Positions 49,440-60,757 of a DNA stretch of 64,000 nucleotides are shown piece by piece (the first letter of the stretch is position 1; every line of letters begins with the position of its first letter). Below the pieces are notes generated by a model, which was not told the DNA's origin, searched no databases, and saw only the letters and a list, made by a program, of their open reading frames with translations. This DNA comes from Nymphaea colorata (taxonomy: Eukaryota; Streptophyta; Magnoliopsida; Nymphaeales; Nymphaeaceae): positions 11,721,427 to 11,785,426 of the forward strand of contig NC_045147.1 of assembly GCF_008831285.2 (NCBI RefSeq), given 5' to 3'. The translations under genes and the position numbers were made by a program.

Positions 49440-50217
49440 GGCCACGTTTGATGGCCTGGATTTTTTCATAGGGAAGATTTTTTCAAGGGAAAAAATCCAG
49501 GGTAAGTTTACCTAAGGTAAAGTTTCCTTCTTCCATTTTCAGGCCATGTTTGATGGCCTGGAAATCTTTTTCGAGGTAAAAAATTCAGTGTTCGTCGTCT
49601 TGGTGAGGGGAGAAGGTGAAGCCGGACATCCCTCACCTCCCCTTACAGCCACACCGCACTCACCGCCATCACTGCTGCCAAGCCATGGATATGGCTGGTC
49701 ATGGGACGCGTCTGCGCCAGATCCCTGCTTGCCGGAGGTAAGTACAACCGAATGGGCTGCGTTGAGCTCTCCCAACTCCAGTGTGCATATGGTAGGAGAG
49801 GGGAGGAGGAAGAAGAGGAAGAATGAGTGAAGTGTGGGCCGCCGTGCAGTGGCCCTTGCCTCTTTCCTCTCCCTTCCACTATTAGTGGATACGGCCCTCC
49901 CTCCACCCTCCCTTATCCTTATGCGGCTGGTGTTGGCATCCATCAGTGCCAGCGTTGCCATCGGAAGAGGTCTTGCGCTCCCTCTCGGCTTTTCACAGCG
50001 CCCTTCTTCTCCGTCGCCCTTCCTAATGGGCAGGAAAAAAATCCACGGAAAAAAGTCGGACCTCTGAAGGTCCGACTTTTTTCCGGGGTAAAGTTACCCT
50101 TATCGTACTGTTTTTGCAGAGGAAAATTTCCTGCGTTTGATATGCTTGTGAAAAACCGTACAAAAACGGTAAATTTCATCCCATGCACAGTAATATCTGC
50201 GCGCATCAAACGTGGCC
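49440..50217. mobile_element. Harbinger/Tourist-like non-autonomous element
   Basis: 778 bp with perfect 14-bp inverted ends (GGCCACGTTTGATG). It is flanked by TTA on both sides (49437-49439 and 50218-50220). Copies A (near 16430) and C (near 27520) carry the uninterrupted flank; in A the join CCCTTAAAG is exact. TTA target duplications and GGCC-starting ends are typical of PIF/Harbinger. A second copy of the left-end sequence (GGCCATGTTTGATGGCCTGG) lies at 49543, so the left part was duplicated. No transposase. The open frames on both strands (49539-50248) are not conserved proteins I recognise. Confidence 0.88.
50046..50085. repeat. perfect 18-bp hairpin inside the Harbinger-like element
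   Basis: Arms 50046-50063 and 50068-50085 are exactly complementary around a CTGA loop (core AAAAAAGTCGGACCT). No mismatches. Confidence 0.95.
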
Positions 50218-51659
50218 TTAAAGTATAAAAATAAACTGTCAGTGACATTTAGCTAGAAATTTTAGATTAGTGGCCGCAGTTCTAGGAGGCTAAATTCCGA
50301 TTGTAAGGTGGTCTCGGTCATAGTCAATATAGGTGTGATGCATATCCATACAACATCTTTATATAATATGGTGCATGTCTGTATACATCCTCTGTAGACT
50401 AGATATACGTTGCAGAAACCATCTCTTGCTTACACGAACATTTCTAAAAATCTTCATTTGGCATTGTAATTTTTGGAACATAAATTTGGCTCCCCTTAAA
50501 AAATTTTCAACGGCTTGTTTGAAAATTTTCAGCCACCCAAAAAAATAATTCGGTGAACAATGCAGCAAAAACAAATTAATCTTCGAGAGAGAAGAAGGAA
50601 GAACAAAGTGAAGAAAGCAGGTTAAAAAAAAATATTTGGCAAGTCAAGAAAATAGGGTAGAATATATTAACAAAAAAAGTCAAGGAACTGGTCTTTAGAT
50701 TGCTTGGAAACATTTTTCCATTAGGAAACTATTCTTTGAAATTGGAAGAGAAAGGAATCTTGAAAATTAGGTTAGAAAATGCCAACTGAGTTTGAAGTTG
50801 CTTTTTTTATAGTGCAAACACATGCCTAGCTTTGAAATTGCTTTTGAGCACGTGCCCTTCCCCTAACAATAGTTTCAAAATTTTAACAGAGTCGAACATA
50901 TAAATTTTTTAATTTTTTTATAGGATAATTGAAAATTCTTAAAACTTACATCTAAAAATTTTGTTTTTGAAATTTTGAGAGGGGCCAAGGCCTTGCCATC
51001 CCCTTGGCTCTGCCCCTGTTTTTTGAAATTGTTTTTTGAAAATACTAACATGAGGGCTAGATTTAAGATAGTTTTTGAAAGATTTCCAATGTAGATAGAT
51101 CTGAAATTTTTTTTTTGAAAGAGCTTCAATTGAATTTGAATTTTATTTTGAACAATTTCCAACGTGAGGTTCAATTGGAAATTTTGTTGAAAGGTTTCCT
51201 ACACGAGGGCTGGATTTGAAATTGTTTTGACAATGTCAGCTCAGAGATTGGATTTGAAAATGGATTTTAAAACCATTAATCCAGAGGTTGTGCTTGGAAA
51301 AAGATTGTGAAAATGCCCGTTTAGAGGCTGGGTTTGAAATGGACGTCAAGGAGAAAGACTAAGAGCTTTCAAACAGATAATCAGATGGCTGATGTGCACC
51401 ATGCAAACAAACGAAGGGCACCTACGTACAAGTAAAATAAATTGTTGAAGAGACCAATGTAAAAAAAAAAAAAAAAATACATTGACCAGACTGTGTGGCC
51501 AATGCATGCAGCCTCACCATTGAGTTGTGATTATGGCACTACCAAAGGAAAATATTTTAGTATGCGGCTTTGTGTACATAACGAGTGTATGATGAAGGTG
51601 GATCATACTATCAAAATACATATTTACTTTAATGTCTTACATTGCATGTGCATAACGAA

Positions 51660-51975
51660 TATATTTAATCATGTTGTTATTTCATATGTCTGTCATTATT
51701 ATCTCATACCCTTGTCATTATCTTACTCATATCATGGTCTCATACTTATGTCATTATCATGCTCCTATCTTTATCTTATACTCCTATTATTATCTCATAC
51801 TTACAGTGTTCCATATTGACCTTTCATACCCATTGTTATTTCATACCTTAGTCCTTATTGTGGTATGAGACAACTATAAGGATATGAGATCATAAGTACG
51901 AAATAATGACAGAGATATGTGACAATATATATGAGATAATAACAAAGGTGTGAAATAATGACAAGATTATGGAAT
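51660..51975. repeat. inverted array of degenerate TCATTATCTCATAC units
   Basis: The left half (51660-51850) repeats phrases like TTATCTCATACC. The right half (51855-51975) repeats the complement (GGTATGAGACAA, GATATGAGATCA). The two halves form a loose palindrome. Only the left-type array is present in the copy C flank (28998-29110). Confidence 0.65.
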
Positions 51976-53047
51976 AAGAAAATGAGTGGAACAAAAAAAA
52001 AATCTTTGCTGCTCAAAGAGATATATTGATCACAACTATATGCATATCAAAACTGCCACGTTTGAGTTTTATTGAATCTTAAAATCTCCCTTTTTGAGTT
52101 CTTTTTTTTCCTACAAAAGTTTTTTTTATTAATTAAGGACACTCCGCTTCCTAATTAAAATGACGCACAAAACAGACCCGTTATATAACCAGCTTCGGTT
52201 TGGTTTAACCAAGGAACATATTTTAGTTGCACTGAAACACTAAAGCACCCCTAACTGCATAAAATAGAATGAAGTGAAATTCTATCTGCAGATTTGCGGT
52301 TTAAGTCTGAATTCGAGTAGAAATCTCAAAAGAATTTGAAACGTGCACAAATTTTATAGGGGGTGCCATGTTATTCGAGGAGAATCTATTCACCTGAAAA
52401 AATTCGTGTGCTTATTTTAACATTTCTTCAAAGGGGGTGCCATGTTATTCGAGGAGAATCTATTCACCTGAAAGTTTGAAATGCAAGGTTTTTTAGGCTG
52501 GTTGCAGTAAATAATCCAATTATGATCTAGATTTTTCCTCTTATAACGACCCAACAATGTGCATGTGGGCCTCATCAAATATAAGGAGACTACCAAATAC
52601 CAACCTCTCATTTTTTTGTGTAGATCAGTACGTCCACGAGTTTATGCAGTTGACACTATATCTTTTCTCGGGAGGTCACCGTCATAGGTCTGAGTATACA
52701 CTCTCATTTTCTCCTTTAATTGCAACACAACAGTGTGTAAATAGCTTCTCTTCATATACCATGGAGCCAACCAACTACTGATCATGATTTTTTTGAGAGG
52801 GCAAACAGCACGAGTTTATTCAGTTGGATTGTTAGATTCTCCCTCTTCACGAATGATGAATCCGAGTATATGGAAAGTCTGCCGATCTGTGACGATACAA
52901 ATTAATGGTCGCCGACTGTGTTTTCTTTAAAACTTTACACAGATGGAGCCCTTGCGGACTAGGAATTGAAAGATTCATTCTAGTTGTGAGGAACGAATTT
53001 CCTGCAACTACTGAAATTGCTAGAAATTACATACTGGAGATAATTAC
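51976..53047. other. non-coding stretch before SDR copy F
   Basis: I see no gene. A 44-bp direct repeat occurs twice (GGGGGTGCCATGTTATTCGA, at about 52360 and 52434). No exon 4 of the SDR family could be found here. Confidence 0.6.
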
Positions 53048-53210
53048 CATTAGCATTCCGCAGACGGAAGAGACATTGTGACTATCCTGGTTTTGTAGGA
53101 AGAGGAAGCAAGGCCTTGGTCAGCCTTTTCGTTCCATAATAGTTCGTCTCTATGGCTTCCTTTGCCAACTCATACTTCTCTGAGGACACGTCTGCCCATG
53201 CTGGATCCGT
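53048..53210 (-). pseudogene. SDR copy F: isolated exon 3
   Basis: Begins after an acceptor TTGCAG-like site with TDPAWADVSSEKYELAKEAI, then ETNYYGTKRLTKALLPL, and ends at a donor-like ATG/GTAATTATC. Length is 163 bp instead of 174, an 11-bp deletion that shifts the frame inside LLPLLRPSSYK. No other exon was found nearby. It is more diverged than A, C and E. Confidence 0.8.
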
Positions 53211-56200
53211 CTGCAATGCCAAATTTGAGTGTTATATTGCATTAAAATGTTTATTTTTCTCATAGGCATTGAGCTTTGTGGGCTTGAAGAAGTTAATTTT
53301 GCATATTCCAAACGTAAGTAAAGCGTGCAAATGGTTCGAAGAAAACCCAAAGTTTCTTGGGTAGCATACTTTAGCAGCTTTAATAACATATGAAAGCTAT
53401 TCTATTTCTTACATCCTACATTATTATGGTGTAAATTCTAGCAGATCAGAAAAAAAAAAAATAAGTTTCCATGTTATTACTTTAAAGTTGCCTACGCCAG
53501 TTGTTAAAGCTAACGTTTTCTAATTTTCTAAATGGATAGATGATTGTATGGACACTATGGGGTTTTGTAGACAGAGACAGAGCTAGAATTTTTTTTTAAA
53601 AGGTACTGAATTAAAGTTTTCAAGTTTTGACACGGGCCGAAATATCATTAAATTTTTATATAGAAAAAGTAAAATTTTTAAAATTTACATGTAAATTTTA
53701 AAAAAAATTGAAGTGGGGCCAGGGTCTATACGGCCACTACCCCTGTTTGTAGAGGACATTGACAAGGCAACCTTTTTTTCTGTCTTATGGATCACGTGTA
53801 TGAGGTATTGAAGATCCGAGTTTGGCATTATCTTTCACGAGGGATCCATACAATGTTTCATGATGCTAGTAGCATTTCTGAAAGCAGATATCCTTTTCGT
53901 GGCCACCAATTTTGTTTTTGTTGTTTATATTCAGAAGGTTTTCCTAGCGTCCAAATTATGACGTTTGTTCCAGCTCCTTGATTTTCATATATGCTGCTAA
54001 TTTGAAAGCTTCAAACTGTTGTTAACATGAACATTTCAAACTGCTGGTAGCTATGATTGAATTGAGCAAGTAGCTACCAGTAAAAGCTTCTATTTTATTG
54101 AGAAATACAAAGTCTAGAAGACAGTGCAAGAATATCATGTTCTGACTTTGTTGTTCTAATTCTATTTACTTTGATATTCTACCAATGATGATGTTCTAAA
54201 AGATAGTTCAATGTTGATCACTTTCACATTTCACATCTTCGTATTGTGCAGAACTATCAGTGTCCTTTCTGCCGAAATTAATTTATAAAGATGTTAGCGC
54301 TAGAAGTGTAAGTGAATGCGGTGTTGCAGAATCTACTAGAGAAATTCGATCCAAAGATACATTTATGCAACTAACTGCAAATCAACTACCATTCTGCCGA
54401 AATTAATTTATAAAGGCACCTCCAAGGCCCTTTTTTTTTGTCATCCAAACAAAAACCATGTCTTAACCTGGCTTTTGTCATGCTACCCAAACACTAAAAC
54501 AAGGTTTTGAAAACACATTAAACAAATTGGTTTTCACAAAACCAGGTTTTGTCAAAAAGCATTTTTTCAAGTGGTTTATCCAAACGCTACTGAAGATTGC
54601 AGCTTAAAGACAACATGGGATTGACCCACCTTTAAAAAATGGAAAAAAAAAAAAAAAAAAAAAAAAAGCCCTTGGTCGTCTTCTCAGTCTATCATTAGGC
54701 TATCCCCAATTAAGAAAGGATTTTTGAAATAAAGAGAAATGGCAAATCTGAAATCCACAAAAACGTAAATTCCAGATATGAAGTATTAAATCAGATTCCA
54801 TTCACAATTTTAATCAAAATTCCTGCTAAAAGTAATCTGTCATCTCTTTTTTGGCAAGAGAGAGCGGAGAGATCTCCAGTACTGAGTTAGACGACCTTAT
54901 TACTGAGTGTTTTAAATTACTGTGTTCTTTTCTTTTCCTAAGGTGGCGTTTGGTTGCCCCGGATATAAAACTCAGAATTTGAAAACCATGGATTTAAGAT
55001 TAGATTCTTCCTTCTCACCTTTTTTTCAATGCAAAAAGACAAAATAAAGATCTTAATAAACAAACACTGGATTTTACCATTGTGGAAAAAAGAATATTTT
55101 AGAACCAAATTTATGAAGGGTCCACCTCAGTAGAATGGGCAGGAGCCTTGAATGATCTATTTCCAGCGCGGTTTCCTTCGTCAGGACCTGTGGGAAGATG
55201 CATATCTTTTTCCTATATAAACCACTTAACTGCTTTATTTATTACTCTTTACATTACTGTCCAATATGGAATAAGTAAGTCCAAGTAGTAGTTCAATATC
55301 AGGCTGATTGAGAAAAGTTAAAAACGAAAATAACTCTGTTTTTAGCCCCAGAAAAATGCAATTTGTGCTTCTAGTTGATTGTTTTATATCCAAAATGGAT
55401 ACAGAGAAAACTAGTTATTCAATTAGTGTGTGCCTTCAGCTAAAAGCTTCGCGTACAACTGCGGATAGGTTGGATTTGGTCAGAGGATTTTTTGCCATGG
55501 TTTGTTGTACTGAATCTGATTTCACCTTGATTTCCAATGAATTTAGCTGTCTTTCAATCCAAGAGAACACAGAAATCCGCCTTAATAGAATTGTTATAAC
55601 CTTCTCATGGCATGTAAATGGTAATGATATATTTTCCTCAGAAGATCTTTTGCACCCAACATAGCCGATAATTCACCAAACAGGAATCAGGAATACATTT
55701 AAGGATTGGAAGCTATAATTTTTTGCTTGGGAGAAAATCAACTGTTGGAGGGGTCAACATATTTTTTGAAAATTCTTATAGGGGTAAAACTCAAATTTTC
55801 AAAAATTTGAACGGGTAAATTTAAATTTAAAAAATTCTTATAGGGGCATATCTCGCAGATCCCAAAGCTAACTTCCTAAGCCCTAAAGTTGTCCCTCTAA
55901 CCTTGAATCCCTTGCGTTTAGCAGTTAGTGCGCACCCCGGTGTGCCTTTGTTTTCAAAGTTTTGATTACGTTTTCAAAGTTTTGACCTGAAACCGGAGAT
56001 AAATGAGCTACGCTGAAGTGCATTCATCTGTGCAATAAAACACCACCTTCTGGCAGTAAAGCGGAAGGGGCGACCAGATTATGGCCGCAAACGCAGTTGT
56101 GGAATGAATTCTCTTCTTCCTCAACGAAGGGCGCCTGCAATGTCATTAAGCTGTTCATATGTTTCCAGTGGCAAACTGAATCCCCAGCGTTTTGTTCTGG

Positions 56201-57895
56201 CGATGGCTTCCCAATATTCTGAAAGTCGGCCATGGTTCATGACAAGCAAGGTTGTTTTATACTAATGAAAATGTGCATCTGTTTTAGCAATGAACGTTTC
56301 TGTGAAACAACTGATTTTTCCAAACTGGGCATAAAGAGATACCAAAGGCAAGAAAACTGCAGCACGTTTGTTGGCAGCCTTCCTGGTGGTGATTCCAAAA
56401 ATATAGGGAACTCGGAACAACAGTGTCGCCTGCAGACGTCCATGTCTTAGCATTATACTATGTGCTCAACATTGGCGAGTCTGTGTGTGGTTGCTGAACA
56501 TTGCCAAGTCTGAATTCCTTAGAATTGGTGGAAAGTGGCATCCACTGTCTGGTATATGAAAATTTCATGGAGCTAAGTTGCATAAAATCGCAGGAACGAG
56601 ATCCATTTATCTGCACTAAACAGTTCTAGCGACCACACAGTATGTAGAAGAGAAGTGTTAAAGATGGTATCTCAGACATTGGGATTTATTAGTCCCTCGT
56701 CAAAAATAACCAACATGCAGTGTCAAAGTTGTCAAAAAAGGATTGCCCATGGTTGGCCTGCACAGAAGTCATGGATTGTAATAGAGCCGACAAAAATGGG
56801 AATAACTCAGGGATTGTAATAATGGATAAGAGAAACCCCCGGACTGACTTCTCTATCTTCACTCGTTACTTAAATATAGGGAAAAAGAGCTTTACAACGG
56901 ATTTGTGGGAGTTTCTGCCATCGGTTTAAGTCTCAAACATGGAAAGTAAACTGTCAATACATTCAATCTGCATTTTCTTGTTTCCCAACCACCAGAACAG
57001 CAAACAGGACTAACTGAAAGCAAATTTACCAGCAGAGCAGCCTGAACAAATTTACCAGCAGAGCAGTGTGAATGCTAAAAAGACGATGCATGCACACTAG
57101 ACTTTCCAAGTAAGAAGTTTTCTGCTTGGCATCTGCAGATAGTGTCTTCTACGAGATGGTCATCTACATTCTATTTTAAAATTGGCCTAACATATCCAAT
57201 AAATGTATCTTGTTCAAAAATATCAGCCTCAAAGTAAAAGAAATTTCTTACCTTGCTCTTGACACACAAAGGAAACAGAGAAGATAAACAGTACGAGTGA
57301 GAGAGACAGGGGGAGGAAGAGGGACTTTTAATGTTTTCACGTCTAATCATCGGAAAAATATCGCGGCCACTGCGCGTTCCTGCTTGCACAGCCGGTGAAG
57401 AAAAAGAAAGGTACTCAATGCTCAGGCATGGCATGCTTGATTACGGACGATAAAAAGAAGGTACCAAACCATTCATGCTTGCTCGTGCAAAGAAAAAGCA
57501 ATAGAATATATAATTTCCAAAGGCAATGGATGATTACAAATTAAAGAAGGAAAGCATTAATTGATCCCCCACCCACAAAAGAGTAAGGTTAGATCACTTA
57601 AATGGGAAAACAAGAAAAAGAAAAAGGAACCAACCATTAGGTTAGCTCACCCGGGTACCGGTCACAAATGAGCCGGAAAAATCAAAATCTTGGTTCATTT
57701 GCATTATCACTACCACAACTCAAAAATAATAATTCGACAAGAACAAAGAAGAGAAGAAAATCTATCTTCATGACCTGGGATATCCTTGGTCCGATCACAA
57801 TCTCCAAAAGAATGGCTTCAATTGGCTTTCGATAGTCTGTACAAAAATTTCATCAACCACCTTTTTTCAATCGTCTTCCAGATGCATCTTTACTG
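53211..57895. other. intergenic region without a supported gene
   Basis: AT-rich sequence with a dispersed GGCGGAGCCA-type repeat (53570-53750), a 22-bp direct repeat CTGCCGAAATTAATTTATAA (54268 and 54393), a poly(A) run (54643-54667) and possible MITE remnants (54418-54600, 54950-55100, with CCAAACGC/GCGTTTGG-type ends). A 118-codon open frame at 55308-55664 and shorter ones near 56024-56450 have no motif I recognise and no splice partner. Confidence 0.55.
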
Positions 57896-58954
57896 CTAAT
57901 ACTGAGACCTAGATCTCTTCTTGGCTTCGCTATAAAGCACAACCCCCATTATGGTAATTGCAAAACCCGTTATCCCCATTACAGTCACCGGATTCCTGAA
58001 GATGAGAACAGAAACCACAGCAGCCACGGCGGCCTTGGCATTGCCCAGCACCTGAAGCGTAAGGGCGCTGGTGTGCTTGGTCACCAAGAAGTTGGTCAGG
58101 TTAACCAGATAGGCTACAGTCATGTTGCCCAACAAGAGCAGGAGGAGGAACGGCTCCCCCGTCACCTTCTCGATGGTGACGGCAGCCACATTCCCCTCAA
58201 CGGCGAGGCTCACGGGCAGCAGCAGCACGGCCGCCATGGGGGCCATGTACATGAGCAGGTTCATGGAGTTAAGCCGCTCTGCCTCGGAGGTGAGCAGGAT
58301 CCCCTGGACCACCGATTTGAGGGCACGGCCTGCGGTGGAGCCAAGACAGACAATGAATCCAAAGAGGTGGAAAAGAGGTTCACTATTGCTGGCGAGCACA
58401 ATGCCCAGAACCACGGGAAGCAGAGCAAGGTACACGCCGGCGGTCTCGCGCTTGCAGGTGATGAGGAAGGCGAAGACGGCAGTGAAGAAGGGAGTGGTTG
58501 CGCCAATGGCCTGGTTGAAGGAGACGGGGAGGTAGCGGAGGGAGGTGTTGCCACAGACGACGCTGAAGCAGAAGATGGCAGAGAGGGCCAAGATCTTGAG
58601 GAACTGGCGGCGGGAGACAATGAGCTGGAGGGGAACAAGGGAGAGACCGTGGATGGCGAGGAGGCTGTAGAGGGCGCAGGCGCACATGTGGAGCATGGTG
58701 AGGAAGATTGGGTAGCGGTAGCCATAGAAGCTGAGAAGGTACTTGTTGAGGATGAGCACGCCGATGTTGGACAGGTACCAGGACACGATGAAGAAGGCGG
58801 TCACCAAGTCTTGCGACGAGGCTCCAAACACCGAGGCGCTGCCGTACTTTCCTTCGCCGGTGGGCGTCGGCGGGATGTCCACGATGGTCTGGCTCTCGAG
58901 CTTCGGGTTGCTACCCCTCCTCGTCGTCCATGTCTGCGCGTGCCCTTCTGCCAT
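57896..58954 (-). CDS. Golgi-type nucleotide-sugar/triose-phosphate-family transporter, At1g12500-like
   Basis: Integral membrane antiporter of the TPT/DMT family (PF03151), with about ten membrane helices, expected in the Golgi. The clade includes UDP-uronic-acid transporters such as UUAT1, so UDP-sugar import for wall polysaccharide synthesis is the likely role. The substrate is not proven. Single exon. The ATG at 58954 gives 352 aa starting [13 protein letters not shown]. An ATG 7 codons upstream (58975) is less likely because At1g12500 also begins a few residues before its WTTRR. Matching blocks: [85 protein letters not shown] and [16 protein letters not shown]. Acidic-hydroxyl N-tail and basic C-tail (KKRSRSQY) face the cytosol. 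High GC and open. No lesions. Confidence 0.93.
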   Translation of the reverse strand: MAEGHAQTWTTRRGSNPKLESQTIVDIPPTPTGEGKYGSASVFGASSQDLVTAFFIVSWYLSNIGVLILNKYLLSFYGYRYPIFLTMLHMCACALYSLLAIHGLSLVPLQLIVSRRQFLKILALSAIFCFSVVCGNTSLRYLPVSFNQAIGATTPFFTAVFAFLITCKRETAGVYLALLPVVLGIVLASNSEPLFHLFGFIVCLGSTAGRALKSVVQGILLTSEAERLNSMNLLMYMAPMAAVLLLPVSLAVEGNVAAVTIEKVTGEPFLLLLLLGNMTVAYLVNLTNFLVTKHTSALTLQVLGNAKAAVAAVVSVLIFRNPVTVMGITGFAITIMGVVLYSEAKKRSRSQY

Positions 58955-59261
58955 CGATCCAATCCGATCCAACACCCTCTTCTTCAGAGAGTGAGAGAGA
59001 GAAGGGGGAGAGAGAGAGTTTGGTGATCAGAGTGGATCTAGGAAGACGGATTGCAGACTGAGAGGGAGAGAAATGGAAGTGATTAAAAAAAGCGAGATCT
59101 TATCGGACGGCTGAGAGTTAGATTTGAGAGGGAAGGGTGAAGGCCGGCCGATGGATGGAGGAACAAGTAGATTCTTTGTCACGCGACGAATGAACCGTGT
59201 CGGCAGAGGGAGGAGGGGCATGATGTGGCGCCAAGCAGGTCAATGAAATTTTTTTATAACT

Positions 59262-59262
<1 letters not shown>

Positions 59263-59300
<38 letters not shown>
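59263..59300. repeat. (GA)n microsatellite upstream of the transporter gene
   Basis: About 38 bp of GA, which is CT on the gene strand, some 310 bp upstream of the ATG. CT tracts are common in plant 5' leaders. Shorter GA stretches lie at 58990-59015. Confidence 0.9.
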
Positions 59301-59301
<1 letters not shown>

Positions 59302-59308
<7 letters not shown>

Positions 59309-60757
59309 GCATTATAGAGTGATGATTAGGGAAGAAGAGAGGAAGTGTTAAAGAGTGGGTAATTCTCCTTGATCTGCCGCTGGCCTTCCTCCCATCTTGG
59401 CAGATGCAGAGTAATATCCCGCAGGGTTAACGTTGGTGAAAAGAAAAACCAGAGAGAGAGAGAGTCTGCAAGGTAGGCGGTCGCTCGTGTACCCATACAT
59501 GCTTTGACAGTTTGACCACGGGCTGTGCATCACTCCATTCCCTACTATTACTGTCGTACACACGCGCGCGCGCGCACACACACACACAGGGGCACAATTG
59601 CTAACGCTCGTGGAGCAAGTAAAAGACTTCACTGAGGAGAAGCTTAATCTAAATGAGAGAAAGGTATGCCCAGTTGATGGGCACGTGACATGTTCCCTAC
59701 GATGACGCGCCAACTATATCCCAAATGTACAGGGAGGAATCATCCGGCAGAAAAAATCTCTCTCGCGTGCGTGTGTTGCGTGTATATGCTTGTCATCAAG
59801 GGCACACCAAAACTCCTCTGGTCTTATATGAGCAACGTAAGAATGACACAGTTAACCAGAGTTCACGAAAGGAGGTCCAACACCCCTTGCTACAGGGAGC
59901 AGTTACTGGCAAAAGGGCTGCTGTGTAATGGTCCTGCAGGTTGTTACATACGGCATATGTATTAGGGACATCGTGCACATGCAATCTTTGTCTTTTCTGA
60001 ACCCACACCCTCCATGTATTCATAATGTGCACTCTTAAGTAGCGCCTGAAACAAGATGCATCTAATAGCCCATCTTCCTACCATTTCTCTCGAAAAGGCA
60101 AAACTAGTCCTCCCACAGCCATGGTGAATCTTCTGCACGGGAAGAGGGATTAAGGGGCAAACGGGTCGATTTGAATCAACTAAAGCACTGACAATCGAAT
60201 TAAATCAGATTCAGCACAGCCAAAACAAAAGGAACACCCGAGAAGTATAATCAAACCATTTGCCCCCCAAGATCATCCAGATGTTATACAAAAGTACTGG
60301 CTACCACCTATTCTTCACTGCAACTGATGTTTTGATATTGACGTCAAAACAATGCAGCGGAACACCACCGACCCCTTTAATCCTCCTGACACTGTTGGCA
60401 GTGTAACATGGGCCACAGATGAGGAAAAAAAACGCTTTCATTATTTACCTGAAAGAATGCGAGGAACACCAGTGGCCCCTTTAATCCTCCTAACACCCCT
60501 TTTCCACCTCTCAGCATTAAACAAAATTTGAAAAAAAAAAAAAAGTTTCAATAAGCACTTTGTAGAATGCTTTATCAGTGAAGCCGTACTTGTTTTTCCA
60601 TTTTTCATAGAAAAATTTGTATGGTACAATAAAATTAACGCTATAAAAAGAAGCAAAGAAGGACAAAATTGGAACGAATAAGGGACCGTAGACCATTTTG
60701 GCATGAGGCAACCCTTTATAACTAGAATTACCACCATGAGAAGAGGGGGAGAAAGAA
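59302..60757. other. intergenic region between transporter and Vms1-like gene
   Basis: No gene seen. Contains an alternating purine-pyrimidine tract (CA/CG, 59557-59588) and a direct repeat of about 35 bp (GGAACACCA...CCCCTTTAATCCTCCT at 60358 and 60467). The part next to 60758 should hold the 3' UTR of the Vms1-like gene. Confidence 0.6.

Larger units (their letters stand above)
48261..51640. other. displaced upstream flank of SDR copy E, with TATA-like motif
   Basis: Colinear with the flanks of copies A (15370 onwards) and C (26472 onwards). TATATATA (48267-48274) five bases beyond the TSD is the likely core promoter of copy E, now separated from the gene by the hAT. A Harbinger-like element (49440-50217) interrupts it. 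A dispersed GGCGGAGCCA-type repeat copy lies at 50850-51020. No gene seen. Confidence 0.7.

Noticed and set aside
50046-50085. Perfect hairpin considered as a terminator or microRNA precursor
   Set aside because: It sits in the middle of a MITE-like element. A plant microRNA precursor would need longer arms and read evidence, and a bacterial-type terminator has no meaning here.
49539-50248. Open frames on both strands inside the Harbinger-like element
   Set aside because: There is no transposase or Myb-like motif, and overlapping frames on both strands point to chance openness in GC-rich sequence.
55308-55664. 118-codon plus-strand frame
   Set aside because: It lies in AT-rich intergenic DNA, with no recognisable domain, no promoter signal and no neighbouring exon.
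56024-56453. Several short minus-strand frames that briefly suggested a pentatricopeptide-repeat fragment
   Set aside because: No 35-residue repeat pattern is present, the frames change within 70 codons, and no splice signals connect them.
58261-58725. 154-codon Ser/Pro/Ala-rich frame on the minus strand
   Set aside because: It is an out-of-frame shadow of the transporter coding sequence.
58073-59026. 317-codon open frame on the plus strand
   Set aside because: It is antisense to the transporter gene. The low-complexity Glu/Gly/His-rich translation is what a GC-rich hydrophobic coding strand produces in reverse. No motif.
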